Source: Saccharomonospora sp. NB11
GTDB taxonomy: Bacteria > Actinomycetota > Actinomycetes > Mycobacteriales > Pseudonocardiaceae
Assembly: GCF_015910535.1 (NCBI RefSeq)
Contig: NZ_JACBJG010000006.1
Coordinates: forward strand, 124,001 to 188,000
Direction of reading: 5' to 3'
DNA: 64,000 nt
Under the pieces are notes generated by a model, which was not told the origin of the DNA, did not search any database, and saw only the letters and a list, made by a program, of their open reading frames with translations. Below, piece by piece: positions 33,924-46,347 of the stretch; position 1 is the first letter of the stretch; every line of letters begins with the position of its first letter. Made by a program: the position numbers and the translations under genes.

Positions 33924-34298
33924 TTGCCCACGATCCAGCAGCTGGTCCGTAAGGGCCGCCAGGACAAGGCTGCCAAGCAGAAGACGGCGGCGCTCAAGGG
34001 AAGCCCGCAGCGTCGTGGTGTGTGCACCCGCGTGTACACGACCACGCCCAAGAAGCCGAACTCGGCCCTGCGCAAGGTCGCCCGTGTGAAGCTGAGCAAC
34101 GGCATCGAAGTCACGGCCTACATCCCCGGTGAGGGTCACAACCTTCAGGAGCACTCGATGGTGCTCGTCCGTGGTGGCCGTGTGAAGGACTTGCCGGGTG
34201 TTCGCTACAAGATCATCCGCGGTTCGCTCGACACGCAGGGCGTGAAGAACCGCAAGCAGGCGCGCAGTCGGTACGGCGCGAAGAAGGAGAAGAGCTAA
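33924..34298 (+). CDS. rpsL: 30S ribosomal protein S12
   Basis: S12 (124 residues) controls decoding accuracy at the A site. The streptomycin-determining lysines are wild type ([18 protein letters not shown] and [12 protein letters not shown]), predicting sensitivity at this target. The TTG start at 33924 gives the standard [12 protein letters not shown], with AGAAGG upstream. Its stop touches the rpsG start, forming the str operon. Confidence 0.97.
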   Translation: MPTIQQLVRKGRQDKAAKQKTAALKGSPQRRGVCTRVYTTTPKKPNSALRKVARVKLSNGIEVTAYIPGEGHNLQEHSMVLVRGGRVKDLPGVRYKIIRGSLDTQGVKNRKQARSRYGAKKEKS

Positions 34299-34768
34299 TG
34301 CCCCGCAAGGGTCCGGCCCCGAAGCGGCCGTTGACGGCTGACCCCGTGTACCAGTCGCCGCTGGTCACGCAGTTGGTGAACAAGGTGCTGCAGGACGGCA
34401 AGCGCTCCATCGCCGAGCGCATCGTCTACGGCGCCCTGGAAGGCGCCCGGGAGAAGACCGGTACCGACCCGGTCGTCACCCTGAAGCGCGCGCTCGACAA
34501 CGTGAAGCCCACCCTCGAGGTGAAGAGCCGCCGCGTCGGTGGTGCCACCTACCAGGTGCCGATCGAGGTCAAGCCGGGTCGTTCGACCACCCTTGCATTG
34601 CGTTGGATCACCATGTACGCGCGCCAGCGTCGTGAGAAGACGATGATCGAACGCCTCCAGAACGAGCTGCTCGACGCGAGCAACGGCCTCGGGGCCAGCG
34701 TGAAGCGCCGCGAGGACACCCACAAGATGGCCGAGTCCAACAAGGCCTTCGCTCACTACCGCTGGTGA
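34298..34768 (+). CDS. rpsG: 30S ribosomal protein S7
   Basis: S7 (156 residues) nucleates assembly of the 30S head. It is full length, beginning [31 protein letters not shown] and ending NKAFAHYRW, with the typical central [11 protein letters not shown]. It overlaps the last base of rpsL and is followed by fusA after 94 nt. Confidence 0.97.
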   Translation: MPRKGPAPKRPLTADPVYQSPLVTQLVNKVLQDGKRSIAERIVYGALEGAREKTGTDPVVTLKRALDNVKPTLEVKSRRVGGATYQVPIEVKPGRSTTLALRWITMYARQRREKTMIERLQNELLDASNGLGASVKRREDTHKMAESNKAFAHYRW

Positions 34769-34862
34769 GTCCGACAGCAGTGAACTTCAGGCAACACCGT
34801 CGGCCCGGTCCGATTGACGGCGCCAATGCCGGGTTCCACGTTTGAGACAGGGGAACATTGAA

Positions 34863-36965
34863 GTGGCACGTGACGTGCTGACCGACCTCAACAAGGTCCG
34901 CAACATCGGCATCATGGCCCACATCGACGCCGGTAAAACCACGACCACCGAGCGGATCCTGTTCTACACCGGGATCAACTACAAGCTCGGCGAGACGCAC
35001 GATGGCTCGGCGACGATGGACTGGATGGAGGAGGAGCAGAAGCGAGGTATCACCATCACCTCGGCTGCCACCACCACCTTCTGGCATGACACCCAGATCA
35101 ACATCATCGACACGCCCGGTCACGTCGACTTCACCGTCGAGGTGGAGCGCTCGCTGCGTGTTCTCGACGGTGCTGTCGCCGTCTTCGACGGCAAGGAAGG
35201 CGTCGAGCCGCAGTCGGAGCAGGTCTGGCGGCAGGCCGACAAGTACGACGTCCCGCGTATCTGCTTCGTCAACAAGATGGACAAGCTCGGCGCGGACTTC
35301 TACTTCACCGTCGGCACGATCGAGGAGCGTCTCGGCGCCAAGCCGCTGGTCATCCAGCTGCCCATCGGTGCGGAGAACGACTTCGAGGGTGTCGTCGACC
35401 TCGTCCGCATGAAGGCGCTGACCTGGCGTGGCGAGACCAAGAAGGGCGAGGACTACGAGGTCGAGGACATCCCGGCCGACCTCGCCGACAAGGCCGCGGA
35501 GTACCGCGAGAAGCTCATCGAGATGGTCGCCGAGGCCGACGACGAGCTGATGGAGCGCTACCTCGGTGGCGAGGAGCTGACGGAGGCCGAGATCAAGGCC
35601 GGTATCCGGAAGCTCACCATCGCGCGTGAGGCCTTCCCGGTGCTGGCGGGTTCGGCGTTCAAGAACAAGGGCGTTCAGCCCATGCTCGACGCCGTGATCG
35701 ACTACCTGCCGTCGCCGCTGGACATGCCGCCGGTCGAGGGCACCCTGCCCGACGGCACCGAGGCGTCGCGCAAGCCGTCGATCGAGGAGCCGTTCTCCGC
35801 GCTCGTGTCCAAGATCGCGGTGCACCCGTTCTTCGGCAAGCTGACCTACATCCGGGTCTACTCCGGCAAGATCAGCGCGGGCACCCAAGTCGTCAACGCG
35901 ACCAAGGACCGCAAGGAGCGCATCGGGAAGCTCTTCCAGATGCACTCCAACAAGGAGAACCCGGTCGACGAGGCCCAGGCCGGTCACATCTACGCCGTGC
36001 AGGGTCTGAAGGACACCACGACGGGTGACACGCTGGCCGACCCGCAGGCGCCCATCGTCCTCGAGTCGATGACGTTCCCCGAGCCGGTCATCAAGGTCGC
36101 CATCGAGCCGAAGACGAAGGCCGACCAGGAGAAGCTGTCGACCGCGATCCAGAAGCTCGCCGAGGAGGACCCGACCTTCCGGGTCAGCCAGGACGAGGAG
36201 ACCGGTCAGACGATCATCGAGGGTATGGGTGAGCTCCACCTCGAGGTCCTCGTCAACCGGATGAAGACCGACTTCAAGGTCGAGGCCAACATCGGTAAGC
36301 CTCAGGTGTCCTACCGCGAGACGATCCGTAAGACCGTCGAGAAGCTGGAGTACACCCACAAGAAGCAGACCGGTGGTTCGGGTCAGTTCGCTCGCGTGAT
36401 CATCTCGCTCGAGCCGCTCGACACCACGTCGGCCGAGGGCGCCCTCTACGAGTTCGACAACAAGGTCACCGGTGGTCGCGTGCCGCGGGAGTACATCCCG
36501 TCGGTGGACCAGGGTGCGCAGGACGCCATGCAGTACGGCGTGCTGGCCGGTTACCCGCTCGTCGGCCTGAAGGTCACGCTGCTGGACGGTGCCTACCACG
36601 AGGTCGACTCGTCGGAAATGGCCTTCAAGATCGCCGGTTCGATGGCGCTCAAGGAGGCCGCGAAGAAGGCCAACCCGGTTCTGCTGGAGCCGATGATGGC
36701 GGTCGAGGTGACCACGCCCGAGGACTACATGGGTGAAGTCATCGGCGACCTCAACTCCCGCCGTGGCCAGATCCAGGCCATGGAGGAAAGGTCTGGTACG
36801 CGCGTCGTCAAGGCGCTCGTGCCTCTGTCGGAGATGTTCGGGTACGTCGGCGACCTCCGGTCGAAGACCCAGGGGCGCGCCAACTACACGATGGTCTTCG
36901 ACTCCTACGCGGAGGTTCCGTCGAACGTCGCGAAGGAGATCATCGCGAAGGCAACGGGGGAGTGA
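34863..36965 (+). CDS. fusA: Elongation factor G
   Basis: EF-G (700 residues) is the GTPase that drives ribosomal translocation. The G1 motif AHIDAGKT is at 19-26, switch regions include [12 protein letters not shown]3 is DTPGHVDF and G4 is NKMDKLG. Domains II-V follow with the usual [12 protein letters not shown] in domain IV. The GTG at 34863 is chosen because it gives the family N-terminus [18 protein letters not shown] and has GGGGA upstream; an in-frame TTG 21 nt earlier is unlikely. Confidence 0.97.
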   Translation: MARDVLTDLNKVRNIGIMAHIDAGKTTTTERILFYTGINYKLGETHDGSATMDWMEEEQKRGITITSAATTTFWHDTQINIIDTPGHVDFTVEVERSLRVLDGAVAVFDGKEGVEPQSEQVWRQADKYDVPRICFVNKMDKLGADFYFTVGTIEERLGAKPLVIQLPIGAENDFEGVVDLVRMKALTWRGETKKGEDYEVEDIPADLADKAAEYREKLIEMVAEADDELMERYLGGEELTEAEIKAGIRKLTIAREAFPVLAGSAFKNKGVQPMLDAVIDYLPSPLDMPPVEGTLPDGTEASRKPSIEEPFSALVSKIAVHPFFGKLTYIRVYSGKISAGTQVVNATKDRKERIGKLFQMHSNKENPVDEAQAGHIYAVQGLKDTTTGDTLADPQAPIVLESMTFPEPVIKVAIEPKTKADQEKLSTAIQKLAEEDPTFRVSQDEETGQTIIEGMGELHLEVLVNRMKTDFKVEANIGKPQVSYRETIRKTVEKLEYTHKKQTGGSGQFARVIISLEPLDTTSAEGALYEFDNKVTGGRVPREYIPSVDQGAQDAMQYGVLAGYPLVGLKVTLLDGAYHEVDSSEMAFKIAGSMALKEAAKKANPVLLEPMMAVEVTTPEDYMGEVIGDLNSRRGQIQAMEERSGTRVVKALVPLSEMFGYVGDLRSKTQGRANYTMVFDSYAEVPSNVAKEIIAKATGE

Positions 36966-37332
36966 GCATCGCGTGAGCATTGCGAGCGCGAAGCGATGCG
37001 AACCCGGTGCCTCGCAGCGGCTGTTGCCGAGGCGACGGGAGAGCGAGCTCGCGCGAGTGGGCGCGCAGCGAAGCGAACTCGGAGTCGAGCAGTGAAGTCC
37101 GTGAAGGGCGAAGGGATCGTGATCGGTGCCGGTGCGGATGCTCCGTGCCGGCACGGTGAACGAACTCCACACCTTCGATCCGACACCGTGGCGACGGGGA
37201 AGTAAGAACCCGGAGCACCCATAACGCGGGCGCGAAAGGGGCCTTCCCCTAAGGTCCGCACAACCGAGCAGAACGAGTCGTCGGCCGGCAGCCACGCCGA
37301 CCGGCAGCAAGAAAGTCCAGGAGGACATTCCA
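36966..37332. other. fusA-tuf spacer: structured, no gene
   Basis: The 367-nt spacer holds several inverted repeats: GCATCGC/GCGATGC at about 36966-37000, GCCTCG/CGAGGC at about 37009-37034, and GTGCCGG/CCGGCAC at about 37126-37155. It also repeats GCGAAGCGA-type words. TAAGGT at 37250-37255 is a candidate -10 for tuf, without a clear -35. Confidence 0.5.
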
Positions 37333-38526
<1,194 letters not shown>

Positions 38527-38551
38527 GGCACCCACCCCGGGTGCGGGTGCC
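38527..38551 (+). terminator. Terminator-like hairpin after tuf
   Basis: GGCACCC and GGGTGCC form a stem immediately after the tuf stop codon, with an inner CCCGGG. There is no T-run, as is common for actinobacterial intrinsic terminators. Confidence 0.6.
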
Positions 38552-38573
38552 ATCAGCGAATATGGCATCCTAC

Positions 38574-38637
38574 TAAGGTTGCTCGACGCGGGGCGGCCGA
38601 TTTCGCAAGGACATAAGGCTCCCGAGAAATCGGCCGC
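38574..38637 (+). promoter_or_regulatory. Candidate S10-operon promoter and leader stem-loop
   Basis: TAAGGT at 38574-38579 is a candidate -10 without a good -35. A few bases downstream, GCGGCCGATTTC (38593-38604) pairs perfectly with GAAATCGGCCGC (38626-38637) around a 21-nt loop. No T-run follows. It would be at the very 5' end of the S10 operon transcript and may be a leader control structure. The rest of 38527-38950 has no gene. Confidence 0.5.
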
Positions 38638-38769
38638 TCCGCCGTGAGCGTCCAGGGCTCGCAATTTCTGTGAGTCAGGAGCGTTCGGTCTCATGGCCGG
38701 TGCTCCGTGGAGCAAGAAGACCTAGCGGCACGACAACGATTCCTGCGGGATCAGTCTGCGCAGTGGGTG

Positions 38770-38786
38770 CGACACGCCCGACCGCG
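38770..38786 (+). promoter_or_regulatory. Leader motif shared with rpsL
   Basis: CGACACGCCCGACCGCG is identical to 33855-33871 in the rpsL leader, and ACCGGG follows in both. Here it lies 164 nt before rpsJ. Confidence 0.5.
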
Positions 38787-38950
38787 TGGACCGGGAGCAG
38801 GGCGCTGACGTGCGGTAACAGCGGTACGAGACGATTCCTCGACCGTCCGACGTCCCCCGCGGGGAGGCGCCTCGACGATCGAGGGCAGGCCGGAAAGGCC
38901 GGCCCGAGGAGTCGATGTCGGGCCGGTCGAGGACGAGACGGTAAGGAACC

Positions 38951-39256
38951 ATGGCGGGACAGAAGATCCGCATCAGGCTCAAGGCCTACGACCACGAGGC
39001 GATCGACGCCAGCGCGCGCAAGATCGTCGAGACGGTGACGCGCACCGGCGCCTCGGTCGTCGGACCTGTGCCGCTGCCCACCGAGAAGAACGTTTACTGC
39101 GTGATCCGTTCGCCGCACAAGTACAAGGACTCGCGCGAGCACTTCGAGATGCGCACGCACAAGCGTCTGATCGACATCCTCGACCCGACGCCGAAGACGG
39201 TGGACGCGCTCATGCGCATCGACCTTCCGGCGAGCGTCGACGTCAACATCCAGTAA
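38951..39256 (+). CDS. rpsJ: 30S ribosomal protein S10
   Basis: S10 (101 residues) belongs to the 30S head and, as NusE, to antitermination complexes. [22 protein letters not shown] and the long loop [20 protein letters not shown] are typical. The ATG at 38951 has GTAAGGAACC upstream. It is the first gene of the S10-spc ribosomal cluster. Confidence 0.97.
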
Positions 39257-39286
39257 GCGTTGGTCGAGCGGCGGAGATAGAGACTC

Positions 39287-39943
39287 ATGTCTGACAGGCA
39301 AGTGAAGGGCATTCTGGGCACCAAGCTCGGCATGACCCAGGTCTTCGACGAGAACAACCGGGTCGTCCCGGTGACCGTCGTCAAGGCCGGGCCGAACGTG
39401 GTGACCCAGGTGCGCAACAAGGAGAAGGACGGCTACTCGGCCGTGCAGTTGGCCTTCGGTGCCATCGACCCGCGCCGGGTCAACAAGCCGGTCACCGGGC
39501 ACTTCGAGAAGGCCGGTGTGACGCCGCGGCGGTACCTCGCCGAGCTGCGCACCGCCGACGCGGACACCTACGAGGTGGGCCAGGAGGTCACCGCCGAGGT
39601 GTTCTCCGACGGCGCGATCGTGGACGTCACCGGCACCACCAAGGGCAAGGGCTACGCCGGTGTCATGAAGCGCCACGGCTTCCGCGGCCAGGGCGCCAGC
39701 CACGGTAACCAGGCGAAGCACCGTGCCCCGGGTTCGATCGGTGGCTGCGCCACCCCGGGCCGTGTGTTCAAGGGCATGCGCATGGCGGGCCGCATGGGCC
39801 GCGACCGCGTGACCACGCAGGGCCTGACCGTCCACTCGGTGCGTGCCGAGGACGGCCTCCTGCTCATCAAGGGCGCGGTCCCCGGCCCCAAGGGCGGCCT
39901 GGTGTTCGTGCGTAGCGCCGCGAAGGGTGGTGTGACCGAATGA
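39287..39943 (+). CDS. rplC: 50S ribosomal protein L3
   Basis: L3 (218 residues) reaches the peptidyl-transferase centre and starts 50S assembly. The family signature [22 protein letters not shown] is split across the core extension and intact. The last bases overlap the rplD start (ATGA). Confidence 0.97.
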   Translation: MSDRQVKGILGTKLGMTQVFDENNRVVPVTVVKAGPNVVTQVRNKEKDGYSAVQLAFGAIDPRRVNKPVTGHFEKAGVTPRRYLAELRTADADTYEVGQEVTAEVFSDGAIVDVTGTTKGKGYAGVMKRHGFRGQGASHGNQAKHRAPGSIGGCATPGRVFKGMRMAGRMGRDRVTTQGLTVHSVRAEDGLLLIKGAVPGPKGGLVFVRSAAKGGVTE

Positions 39944-40614
39944 CCGCGACGATCGAACTGAAGACTCCCGCTGGTGAGGCTCAGGGGACCGTCGAGCTGC
40001 CGAGCGAGATCTTCGACGTGCAGGCGAACATCGCGCTGATGCACCAGGTCGTTGTGGCCCAGATGGCGGCCGCTCGCCAGGGCACGCACGACACGAAGAC
40101 CCGCGGCGAGGTCCGCGGTGGTGGCCGTAAGCCGTACCGTCAGAAGGGCACCGGTCGCGCCCGTCAGGGTTCGGTCCGCGCGCCGCAGTTCACCGGTGGT
40201 GGCACCGTGCACGGCCCCACGCCGAGGGACTACACGCAGCGCACCCCGAAGAAGATGAAGGCCGCCGCCCTGCGCGGTGCGCTCTCCGACCGCGCTCGTG
40301 CCGGCCAGGTCCACGTCATCACCGAGCTGGTGAGTGGTGAGAAGCCGTCGACGAAGGCCGCCAAGGCCGCGATCGCGGCGGTCACCCAGGCCAAGCGGGT
40401 GCTCGTGGTGCTGCAGCGCGACGACGAGGTGGGCACCTACTCGGCGCGCAACCTGCCGAACGTCCACCTGATCACGCCGGACCAGCTCAACACCTACGAC
40501 GTGCTGGTCAACGACGACGTCGTGTTCACGAAGGCCGCGTTCGACGCGTTCCTCGCCGGTCCGGCGAAGGCCGCCGCGTCGTCGAGCAAGGCTGAAGGGA
40601 GTGACGAGCAGTGA
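39940..40614 (+). CDS. rplD: 50S ribosomal protein L4
   Basis: L4 (224 residues) lines the exit tunnel with its extended loop ([23 protein letters not shown] here, slightly varied), which is wild-type-like at the macrolide-contact Lys/Gly residues. A short Ala/Ser-rich C-terminal tail is present. Overlaps on both sides (ATGA before, GTGA after) show tight coupling. Confidence 0.97.
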   Translation: MTATIELKTPAGEAQGTVELPSEIFDVQANIALMHQVVVAQMAAARQGTHDTKTRGEVRGGGRKPYRQKGTGRARQGSVRAPQFTGGGTVHGPTPRDYTQRTPKKMKAAALRGALSDRARAGQVHVITELVSGEKPSTKAAKAAIAAVTQAKRVLVVLQRDDEVGTYSARNLPNVHLITPDQLNTYDVLVNDDVVFTKAAFDAFLAGPAKAAASSSKAEGSDEQ

Positions 40615-40922
40615 GCTCCGTGGCGATCCCCGACCCGCGCGACGTCCTGATCGCGCCGGTGATCTCCGAGAAGTCCTACGGACTGCTCGACGACCACAAG
40701 TACACGTTCCTGGTTCGCCCGGACGCCAACAAGACCGAGATCAAGATCGCGGTCGAGAAGGTCTTCGGGGTGAAGGTGATCAGCGTGAACACGCTGAACC
40801 GGCCCGGTAAGCGCAAGCGCACCCGGTACGGCTACGGCAAGCGCAAGGACACCAAGCGCGCCATCGTGACGCTGTCGGCCGAGAGCAAGCCGATCGAGAT
40901 CTTCGGCGGACCAGCCGCATAA
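40611..40922 (+). CDS. rplW: 50S ribosomal protein L23
   Basis: L23 (103 residues) sits at the tunnel exit and docks trigger factor, SRP and Sec[31 protein letters not shown] and the C-terminal loop are standard. The GTG at 40611 overlaps the rplD stop; a GTG 9 nt further in is possible. Confidence 0.97.
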   Translation: MSSVAIPDPRDVLIAPVISEKSYGLLDDHKYTFLVRPDANKTEIKIAVEKVFGVKVISVNTLNRPGKRKRTRYGYGKRKDTKRAIVTLSAESKPIEIFGGPAA

Positions 40923-40936
40923 GGGACTGAGACGAC

Positions 40937-41770
<834 letters not shown>

Positions 41771-41788
41771 GTAGGGAGGTAGCCACAG

Positions 41789-42070
41789 ATGCCACGTAGC
41801 CTGAAGAAGGGCCCGTTCGTGGACGACCACCTGCTCAAGAAGGTGGACGCGCTCAACGAGTCGGGCAAGAAGACTGTCATCAAGACCTGGTCCCGCAGGT
41901 CCACGATCATCCCGGACATGCTGGGTCACACCATCGCGGTGCACGACGGCCGCAAGCACGTCCCGGTGTTCGTCACCGAGGCGATGGTCGGGCACAAGCT
42001 GGGCGAGTTCGCCCCGACGCGGACCTTCAAGGGTCACGTCAAGGAAGACCGCAAGTCGCGCCGCCGCTGA
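41789..42070 (+). CDS. rpsS: 30S ribosomal protein S19
   Basis: S19 (93 residues) belongs to the 30S head and contacts the A-site finger. [19 protein letters not shown] and the basic end [14 protein letters not shown] are typical. AGTAGGGAGGTAG precedes the ATG. Confidence 0.97.
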   Translation: MPRSLKKGPFVDDHLLKKVDALNESGKKTVIKTWSRRSTIIPDMLGHTIAVHDGRKHVPVFVTEAMVGHKLGEFAPTRTFKGHVKEDRKSRRR

Positions 42071-42096
42071 GCGCGCACCGAGAAGGGGAAGCAGCG

Positions 42097-42519
42097 ATGA
42101 ACGCGCGTAATGACGCGGTGGTCGAGGCAGAGGAACTGCCCACGGCCTTCGCGCGAGCTCGCTTCGTCCGGGACTCGCCGACCAAGGTGCGCCGGGTGAT
42201 CGAGCTGATTAAGGGCCGTAACGCGAACGAGGCGCTCGCCGTGCTTCGGTTCGCGCCGCAGACGGCCAGCGACTCCGTGGCCAAGGTGCTCGCGAGCGCC
42301 ATGGCCAACGCGGAGAACAACCTCGACCTGGACCCCGACACGCTGTGGGTCAAGAACGCGTACGCCGACGAGGGTCCGACCCTCAAGCGCATCCGCCCGC
42401 GGGCGCAGGGGCGTGCGTACCGCATCCGCAAGCGGACCAGCCACATCACCGTGGAGGTCGAGTCGCGTCCCGCCGACCAGGCGAAGTCGAAGAGCAAGAA
42501 GAAGGCAGGTGGCCGGTAG
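42097..42519 (+). CDS. rplV: 50S ribosomal protein L22
   Basis: L22 (140 residues) lines the peptide exit tunnel. The core [23 protein letters not shown] and the tunnel hairpin [20 protein letters not shown] show no insertion or deletion of the kind linked to macrolide resistance. A basic Lys-rich tail ends the protein. Its stop shares one base with the rpsC start. Confidence 0.97.
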   Translation: MNARNDAVVEAEELPTAFARARFVRDSPTKVRRVIELIKGRNANEALAVLRFAPQTASDSVAKVLASAMANAENNLDLDPDTLWVKNAYADEGPTLKRIRPRAQGRAYRIRKRTSHITVEVESRPADQAKSKSKKKAGGR

Positions 42520-43364
42520 TGGGCCAGAAGATCAACCCGCACGGCTTCCGGCTCGGGATCACCACGGACTGGAAGTCCCGCTGGTACGCGGACAAGCAGT
42601 ACTCGGAGTACGTCGCCGAGGACGTCAAGATCCGTAAGCTCCTGTCCACCGGTATGGAGCGCGCGGGCATCTCCAAGGTCGAGATCGAGCGCACCCGCGA
42701 CCGGGTTCGCGTCGACATCCACACCGCGCGTCCCGGCATCGTCATCGGTCGTCGCGGTGCGGAGGCCGACCGGATCCGCGGCGCGCTGGAGAAGCTCACC
42801 GGCAAGCAGGTCCAGCTGAACATCCTCGAGGTGAAGAACTCCGAGGCCGACGCTCAGCTGGTCGCCCAGGGCATCGCCGAGCAGCTCTCGAACCGCGTGG
42901 CGTTCCGTCGCGCGATGCGCAAGGCGATTCAGACCTCGATGCGCTCGCCGCAGGTCAAGGGCATCCGCGTCCAGTGCAGTGGTCGTCTCGGCGGTGCCGA
43001 GATGTCCCGTTCCGAGCACTACCGCGACGGTCGCGTCCCGCTGCACACGCTGCGCGCCGACATCGACTATGGCTTCTTCGAGGCCCGTACGACGTTCGGC
43101 CGCATCGGCGTGAAGGTGTGGATCTACAAGGGTGACCTGATCGGTGGCCTGAAGGCGAAGCAGGAGCGGGAGGCGGCTGCCGCCGCCGAGCGTGCGCCGC
43201 GCCGCGAGCGTCCCTCGCGTCGGCGTTCCGGCAACGCGCCGTCCTCGAACGAGTCGAGCCGGGCCGCTGCGTCGCAGGGTGGAGCCAAGAGCGACACCGA
43301 CACCGCGACCAGCCAGGCCCCGCAGGTGGCGGCCACGGACGCCACAGAGAAAACGGAGGGCTGA
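42519..43364 (+). CDS. rpsC: 30S ribosomal protein S3
   Basis: S3 (281 residues) forms the mRNA entry site. The N-terminal [15 protein letters not shown], the KH domain ([27 protein letters not shown]) and the C-terminal domain to about 215 are standard. An extended Ala/Arg/Ser/Thr-rich tail from about 220, common in actinobacteria, ends TDATEKTEG. The GTG at 42519 gives the family start; a longer frame from 42345 would overlap rplV. Confidence 0.97.
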   Translation: MGQKINPHGFRLGITTDWKSRWYADKQYSEYVAEDVKIRKLLSTGMERAGISKVEIERTRDRVRVDIHTARPGIVIGRRGAEADRIRGALEKLTGKQVQLNILEVKNSEADAQLVAQGIAEQLSNRVAFRRAMRKAIQTSMRSPQVKGIRVQCSGRLGGAEMSRSEHYRDGRVPLHTLRADIDYGFFEARTTFGRIGVKVWIYKGDLIGGLKAKQEREAAAAAERAPRRERPSRRRSGNAPSSNESSRAAASQGGAKSDTDTATSQAPQVAATDATEKTEG

Positions 43365-43367
43365 GGC

Positions 43368-43787
43368 GTGCTCATCCCACGCAAGGTCAAGTACCGCAAG
43401 CAGCACTCGCCGAAGCGTTCCGGCGCCGCCAAGGGCGGTACCAAGGTCACGTTCGGTGAGTTCGGCATCCAGGCGCTCGAGCACAGCTACGTGACGAACC
43501 GGCAGATCGAGTCCGCTCGTATCGCCATGACCCGGCACATCAAGCGTGGCGGCAAGATCTGGATCAACATCTTCCCGGACCGTCCGCTGACCAAGAAGCC
43601 CGCCGAGACCCGTATGGGTTCCGGTAAGGGTTCGCCGGAGTGGTGGGTCGCCAACGTGAAGCCCGGTCGGGTCATGTTCGAGATGAGCTTCCCGAACGAA
43701 GCTGTGGCGCGCGAGGCGATGCGTCGTGCGATCCACAAGCTGCCGATGAAGTGCAGGATCGTGACTCGTGAAGGTGGTGAGTTCTGA
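43368..43787 (+). CDS. rplP: 50S ribosomal protein L16
   Basis: L16 (139 residues) helps position tRNA on the 50S subunit. [42 protein letters not shown] and RMGSGKG are hallmark segments. The GTG start is 3 nt after rpsC; the stop abuts rpmC. Confidence 0.97.
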   Translation: MLIPRKVKYRKQHSPKRSGAAKGGTKVTFGEFGIQALEHSYVTNRQIESARIAMTRHIKRGGKIWINIFPDRPLTKKPAETRMGSGKGSPEWWVANVKPGRVMFEMSFPNEAVAREAMRRAIHKLPMKCRIVTREGGEF

Positions 43788-44038
43788 TGGCGAAGGCCGG
43801 AGGAGTGGCGGCGTCAGAACTTCGTGAGCTCACTGCTGAGGAGCTCGTGCTGCGCCTGAAGGAGTCCAAGGAGGAGCTGTTCAACCTCCGGTTCCAGATG
43901 GCGACCGGGCAGCTCGACAACAACCGCAGGCTGCGCACGGTGCGCGCGGACATCGCCCGCATCTACACCGTGATGCGGGAGCGGGAGCTCGGTCTGTCCG
44001 TCTCCCCCGAGGAGAACGAGAGTGAGGGTGCCGCATGA
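43787..44038 (+). CDS. rpmC: 50S ribosomal protein L29
   Basis: L29 (83 residues) is a two-helix protein near the tunnel exit. [40 protein letters not shown] matches the family; an acidic C-terminal tail is actinobacterial. It overlaps rpsQ by 4 nt. Confidence 0.96.
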   Translation: MAKAGGVAASELRELTAEELVLRLKESKEELFNLRFQMATGQLDNNRRLRTVRADIARIYTVMRERELGLSVSPEENESEGAA

Positions 44039-44316
44039 CGGAGGCGGTGCAGAACAAGGACTCCGGTCGTAACTACCGGAAGGTCCGCGAGGGACTGGTC
44101 GTGTCCGACAAGATGGACAAGACGATCGTCGTGGAGCTCGAAGACCGGAAGAAGCACCCGCTGTACGGCAAGGTCCTGCGCAGCACCAAGAAGGTGAAGG
44201 CGCACGACGAGCAGAACACCGCCGGTGTGGGTGACCGGGTCCTGCTCATGGAGACCCGACCGCTGTCGGCCACCAAGCGGTGGCGGCTCGTCGAGATCCG
44301 CGAGAAGGCCAAGTAA
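44035..44316 (+). CDS. rpsQ: 30S ribosomal protein S17
   Basis: S17 (93 residues) is a primary 16S rRNA-binding protein with the OB-fold pattern [32 protein letters not shown]. The ATG overlaps the rpmC stop (ATGA). A hairpin follows before rplN. Confidence 0.97.
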   Translation: MTEAVQNKDSGRNYRKVREGLVVSDKMDKTIVVELEDRKKHPLYGKVLRSTKKVKAHDEQNTAGVGDRVLLMETRPLSATKRWRLVEIREKAK

Positions 44317-44318
44317 TC

Positions 44319-44340
44319 AGGGGCTGGGCAACAGCCCCCT
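44319..44340 (+). terminator. Hairpin between rpsQ and rplN (possible S10/spc boundary)
   Basis: AGGGGCTG and CAGCCCCCT enclose a 5-nt loop immediately after rpsQ, followed by TCGTT. A second small hairpin (CTCGGC/GCCGAG) lies at about 44353-44369. This is the usual end of the S10 operon, so partial termination is plausible. Confidence 0.55.
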
Positions 44341-44394
44341 TCGTTCCGCCAGGCTCGGCTCCGCCGAGAACCGGCGCGACATACAGGAGTTGAC

Positions 44395-44763
44395 GTGATC
44401 CAGCAGGAGTCGCGACTGCGAGTCGCCGACAACACGGGTGCCAAGGAGATCCTGACCATCCGGGTGCTCGGTGGCTCGGGGCGGCGCTACGCGGGCATCG
44501 GTGACATCATCGTCGCCACCGTCAAGGACGCCATCCCGGGCGCCAACGTGAAGCGTGGTGACGTCGTCAAGGCCGTGATTGTCAGGACCGCGAAGGAGAA
44601 GCGTCGCCCCGACGGCTCCTACATCCGGTTCGACGAGAACGCCGCGGTGCTCATCAAGAACGACAACGAACCGCGAGGCACACGCATCTTCGGGCCGGTT
44701 GGCCGTGAGCTGCGCGACCGCAAGTTCATGAAGATCATCTCGCTGGCGCCGGAGGTGCTCTGA
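44395..44763 (+). CDS. rplN: 50S ribosomal protein L14
   Basis: L14 (122 residues) bridges to the small subunit. [37 protein letters not shown] is the classic N-terminus and [28 protein letters not shown] the classic end. The GTG at 44395 follows ACAGGAGTTGAC. First gene of the spc part of the cluster. Confidence 0.97.
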   Translation: MIQQESRLRVADNTGAKEILTIRVLGGSGRRYAGIGDIIVATVKDAIPGANVKRGDVVKAVIVRTAKEKRRPDGSYIRFDENAAVLIKNDNEPRGTRIFGPVGRELRDRKFMKIISLAPEVL

Positions 44764-45078
44764 ATGAAGGTCAAGAAGGGCGACACGGTCCTCGTCATCG
44801 CTGGCAAGGACAAGGGTGCCAAGGGCAAGGTCATCAAGGCCTACCCCGAGCGCCAGCGGATTCTGGTCGAGGGTGTCAACCGGATCAAGAAGCACACCCG
44901 GATCACCCAGACGCAGCGCGGTGCCCAGTCCGGCGGGATCGTCACCCAGGAGGCTCCCATCCACGTGTCGAACGTGATGGTCGTCGACTCCGACGGGAAG
45001 CCGACCCGGGTGGGCTACCGCTTCGGCGAGGACGGCAAGAAGGTTCGTATCTCGCGTAGGACGGGCAAGGACATCTGA
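44764..45078 (+). CDS. rplX: 50S ribosomal protein L24
   Basis: L24 (104 residues) is an early assembly protein with a KOW motif ([20 protein letters not shown]). It follows rplN without a gap and its stop overlaps the rplE start region. Confidence 0.97.
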   Translation: MKVKKGDTVLVIAGKDKGAKGKVIKAYPERQRILVEGVNRIKKHTRITQTQRGAQSGGIVTQEAPIHVSNVMVVDSDGKPTRVGYRFGEDGKKVRISRRTGKDI

Positions 45079-45647
45079 TGACGACCGCAGAGAAGACGTA
45101 CCCGACACCGCGGTTGAAGAGCCGGTACCGCGAGGAGATCGCCGGCCAGCTGCGCGAGGAGTTCGGCTACACCAACCCGCACCAGATCCCCGGTGTGGTC
45201 AAGGTCGTGGTGAACATGGGCGTCGGTGACGCCGCTCGCGACAGCAAGCTGATCGAGGGCGCCATCCGCGACCTCGCCACCATCACGGGACAGAAGCCCG
45301 AGGTGCGCCGCGCCCGGAAGTCCATCGCGCAGTTCAAGCTGCGCGAAGGGCAGCCGATCGGCGCTCGCGTGACGCTCCGTGGCGACCGCATGTGGGAGTT
45401 CCTGGACCGGCTGCTGACCATCGCGTTGCCGCGTATCCGCGACTTCCGCGGGCTGTCGGGCAAGCAGTTCGACGGCAATGGCAACTACACGTTCGGTCTC
45501 ACCGAGCAGTCGATGTTCCACGAGATCAACCCTGACTCCATCGACCGCCCGCGCGGCATGGACATCACGGTTGTGACCACCGCGATCACCGACGACGAGG
45601 GTCGCTCGTTGCTGCGCAAGCTCGGTTTCCCCTTCAAGGAGGCGTGA
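45078..45647 (+). CDS. rplE: 50S ribosomal protein L5
   Basis: L5 (189 residues) binds 5S r[40 protein letters not shown] and [18 protein letters not shown] are family hallmarks. The start shares a base with the rplX stop. Confidence 0.97.
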   Translation: MTTAEKTYPTPRLKSRYREEIAGQLREEFGYTNPHQIPGVVKVVVNMGVGDAARDSKLIEGAIRDLATITGQKPEVRRARKSIAQFKLREGQPIGARVTLRGDRMWEFLDRLLTIALPRIRDFRGLSGKQFDGNGNYTFGLTEQSMFHEINPDSIDRPRGMDITVVTTAITDDEGRSLLRKLGFPFKEA

Positions 45648-45651
45648 TCAG

Positions 45652-45837
45652 ATGGCCAAGAAAGCTCTGATCGCCAAGGCCGCCCGCAAGCCCAAGTTCG
45701 GCGTGCGTGCCTACACCCGCTGCCAGCGTTGCGGACGTCCTCGCTCGGTGTACCGCAAGTTCGGCCTGTGCCGGATCTGCCTGCGGGAGATGGCGCACGC
45801 GGGTCAGTTGCCTGGCGTGAACAAGTCGAGCTGGTAG
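45652..45837 (+). CDS. rpsN: 30S ribosomal protein S14, zinc-binding short form
   Basis: This 61-residue type Z S14 keeps all four zinc cysteines ([10 protein letters not shown] and GLCRICLRE). Many actinobacteria also have a longer zinc-free S14 elsewhere; none is in this window. A 96-nt spacer with a short hairpin separates it from rpsH. Confidence 0.97.
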   Translation: MAKKALIAKAARKPKFGVRAYTRCQRCGRPRSVYRKFGLCRICLREMAHAGQLPGVNKSSW

Positions 45838-45933
45838 AGGCTCTTTGACGTCCCCTGCTCCGCGCAGGGACCCATCCACTTCGCCACAGGCCCCGGACAG
45901 GGGAACCAGGGCGAGAAAGGTTGACAGGTCACC

Positions 45934-46332
45934 ATGACGATGACCGACCCGATCGCAGACTTCCTGACACGTCTGCGTAACGCGAACTCGGCGTACCACG
46001 ACGCGGTCGTGCTGCCGCACTCGAAGATCAAGGCGAACATCGCCGAGATCCTCAAGCGCGAGGGCTACATCGCGGACTACCGCACCGAGCCGGGTGAGAA
46101 GCACAAGAACCTGGTTGTGGAGCTGAAGTACGGCCCGAACCGCGAGCGCAGCATCGCCGGTCTCCGGCGCGTGTCCAAGCCCGGTCTGCGGGTGTACGCG
46201 AAATCGACCAACCTGCCCAGCGTTCTGGGTGGCCTCGGCGTGGCGATCATCTCGACGTCGTCCGGGCTGCAGACCGACAGGCAGTGCAAGCGCAACGGCG
46301 TGGGCGGCGAAGTCCTCGCCTACGTCTGGTGA
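45934..46332 (+). CDS. rpsH: 30S ribosomal protein S8
   Basis: S8 (132 residues) binds 16S rRNA and in E. coli represses the spc operon. [18 protein letters not shown] and the C-terminal [26 protein letters not shown] fit the family. AGAAAGGTTGACAGG lies upstream. Confidence 0.97.
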   Translation: MTMTDPIADFLTRLRNANSAYHDAVVLPHSKIKANIAEILKREGYIADYRTEPGEKHKNLVVELKYGPNRERSIAGLRRVSKPGLRVYAKSTNLPSVLGGLGVAIISTSSGLQTDRQCKRNGVGGEVLAYVW

Positions 46333-46347
46333 GGAAGGGGGACTGGC

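Noticed and set aside
33924-34298. Streptomycin-resistance substitutions in S12
   Set aside because: Both key lysines (TTPKKPNS and GRVKDLPG) are wild type.
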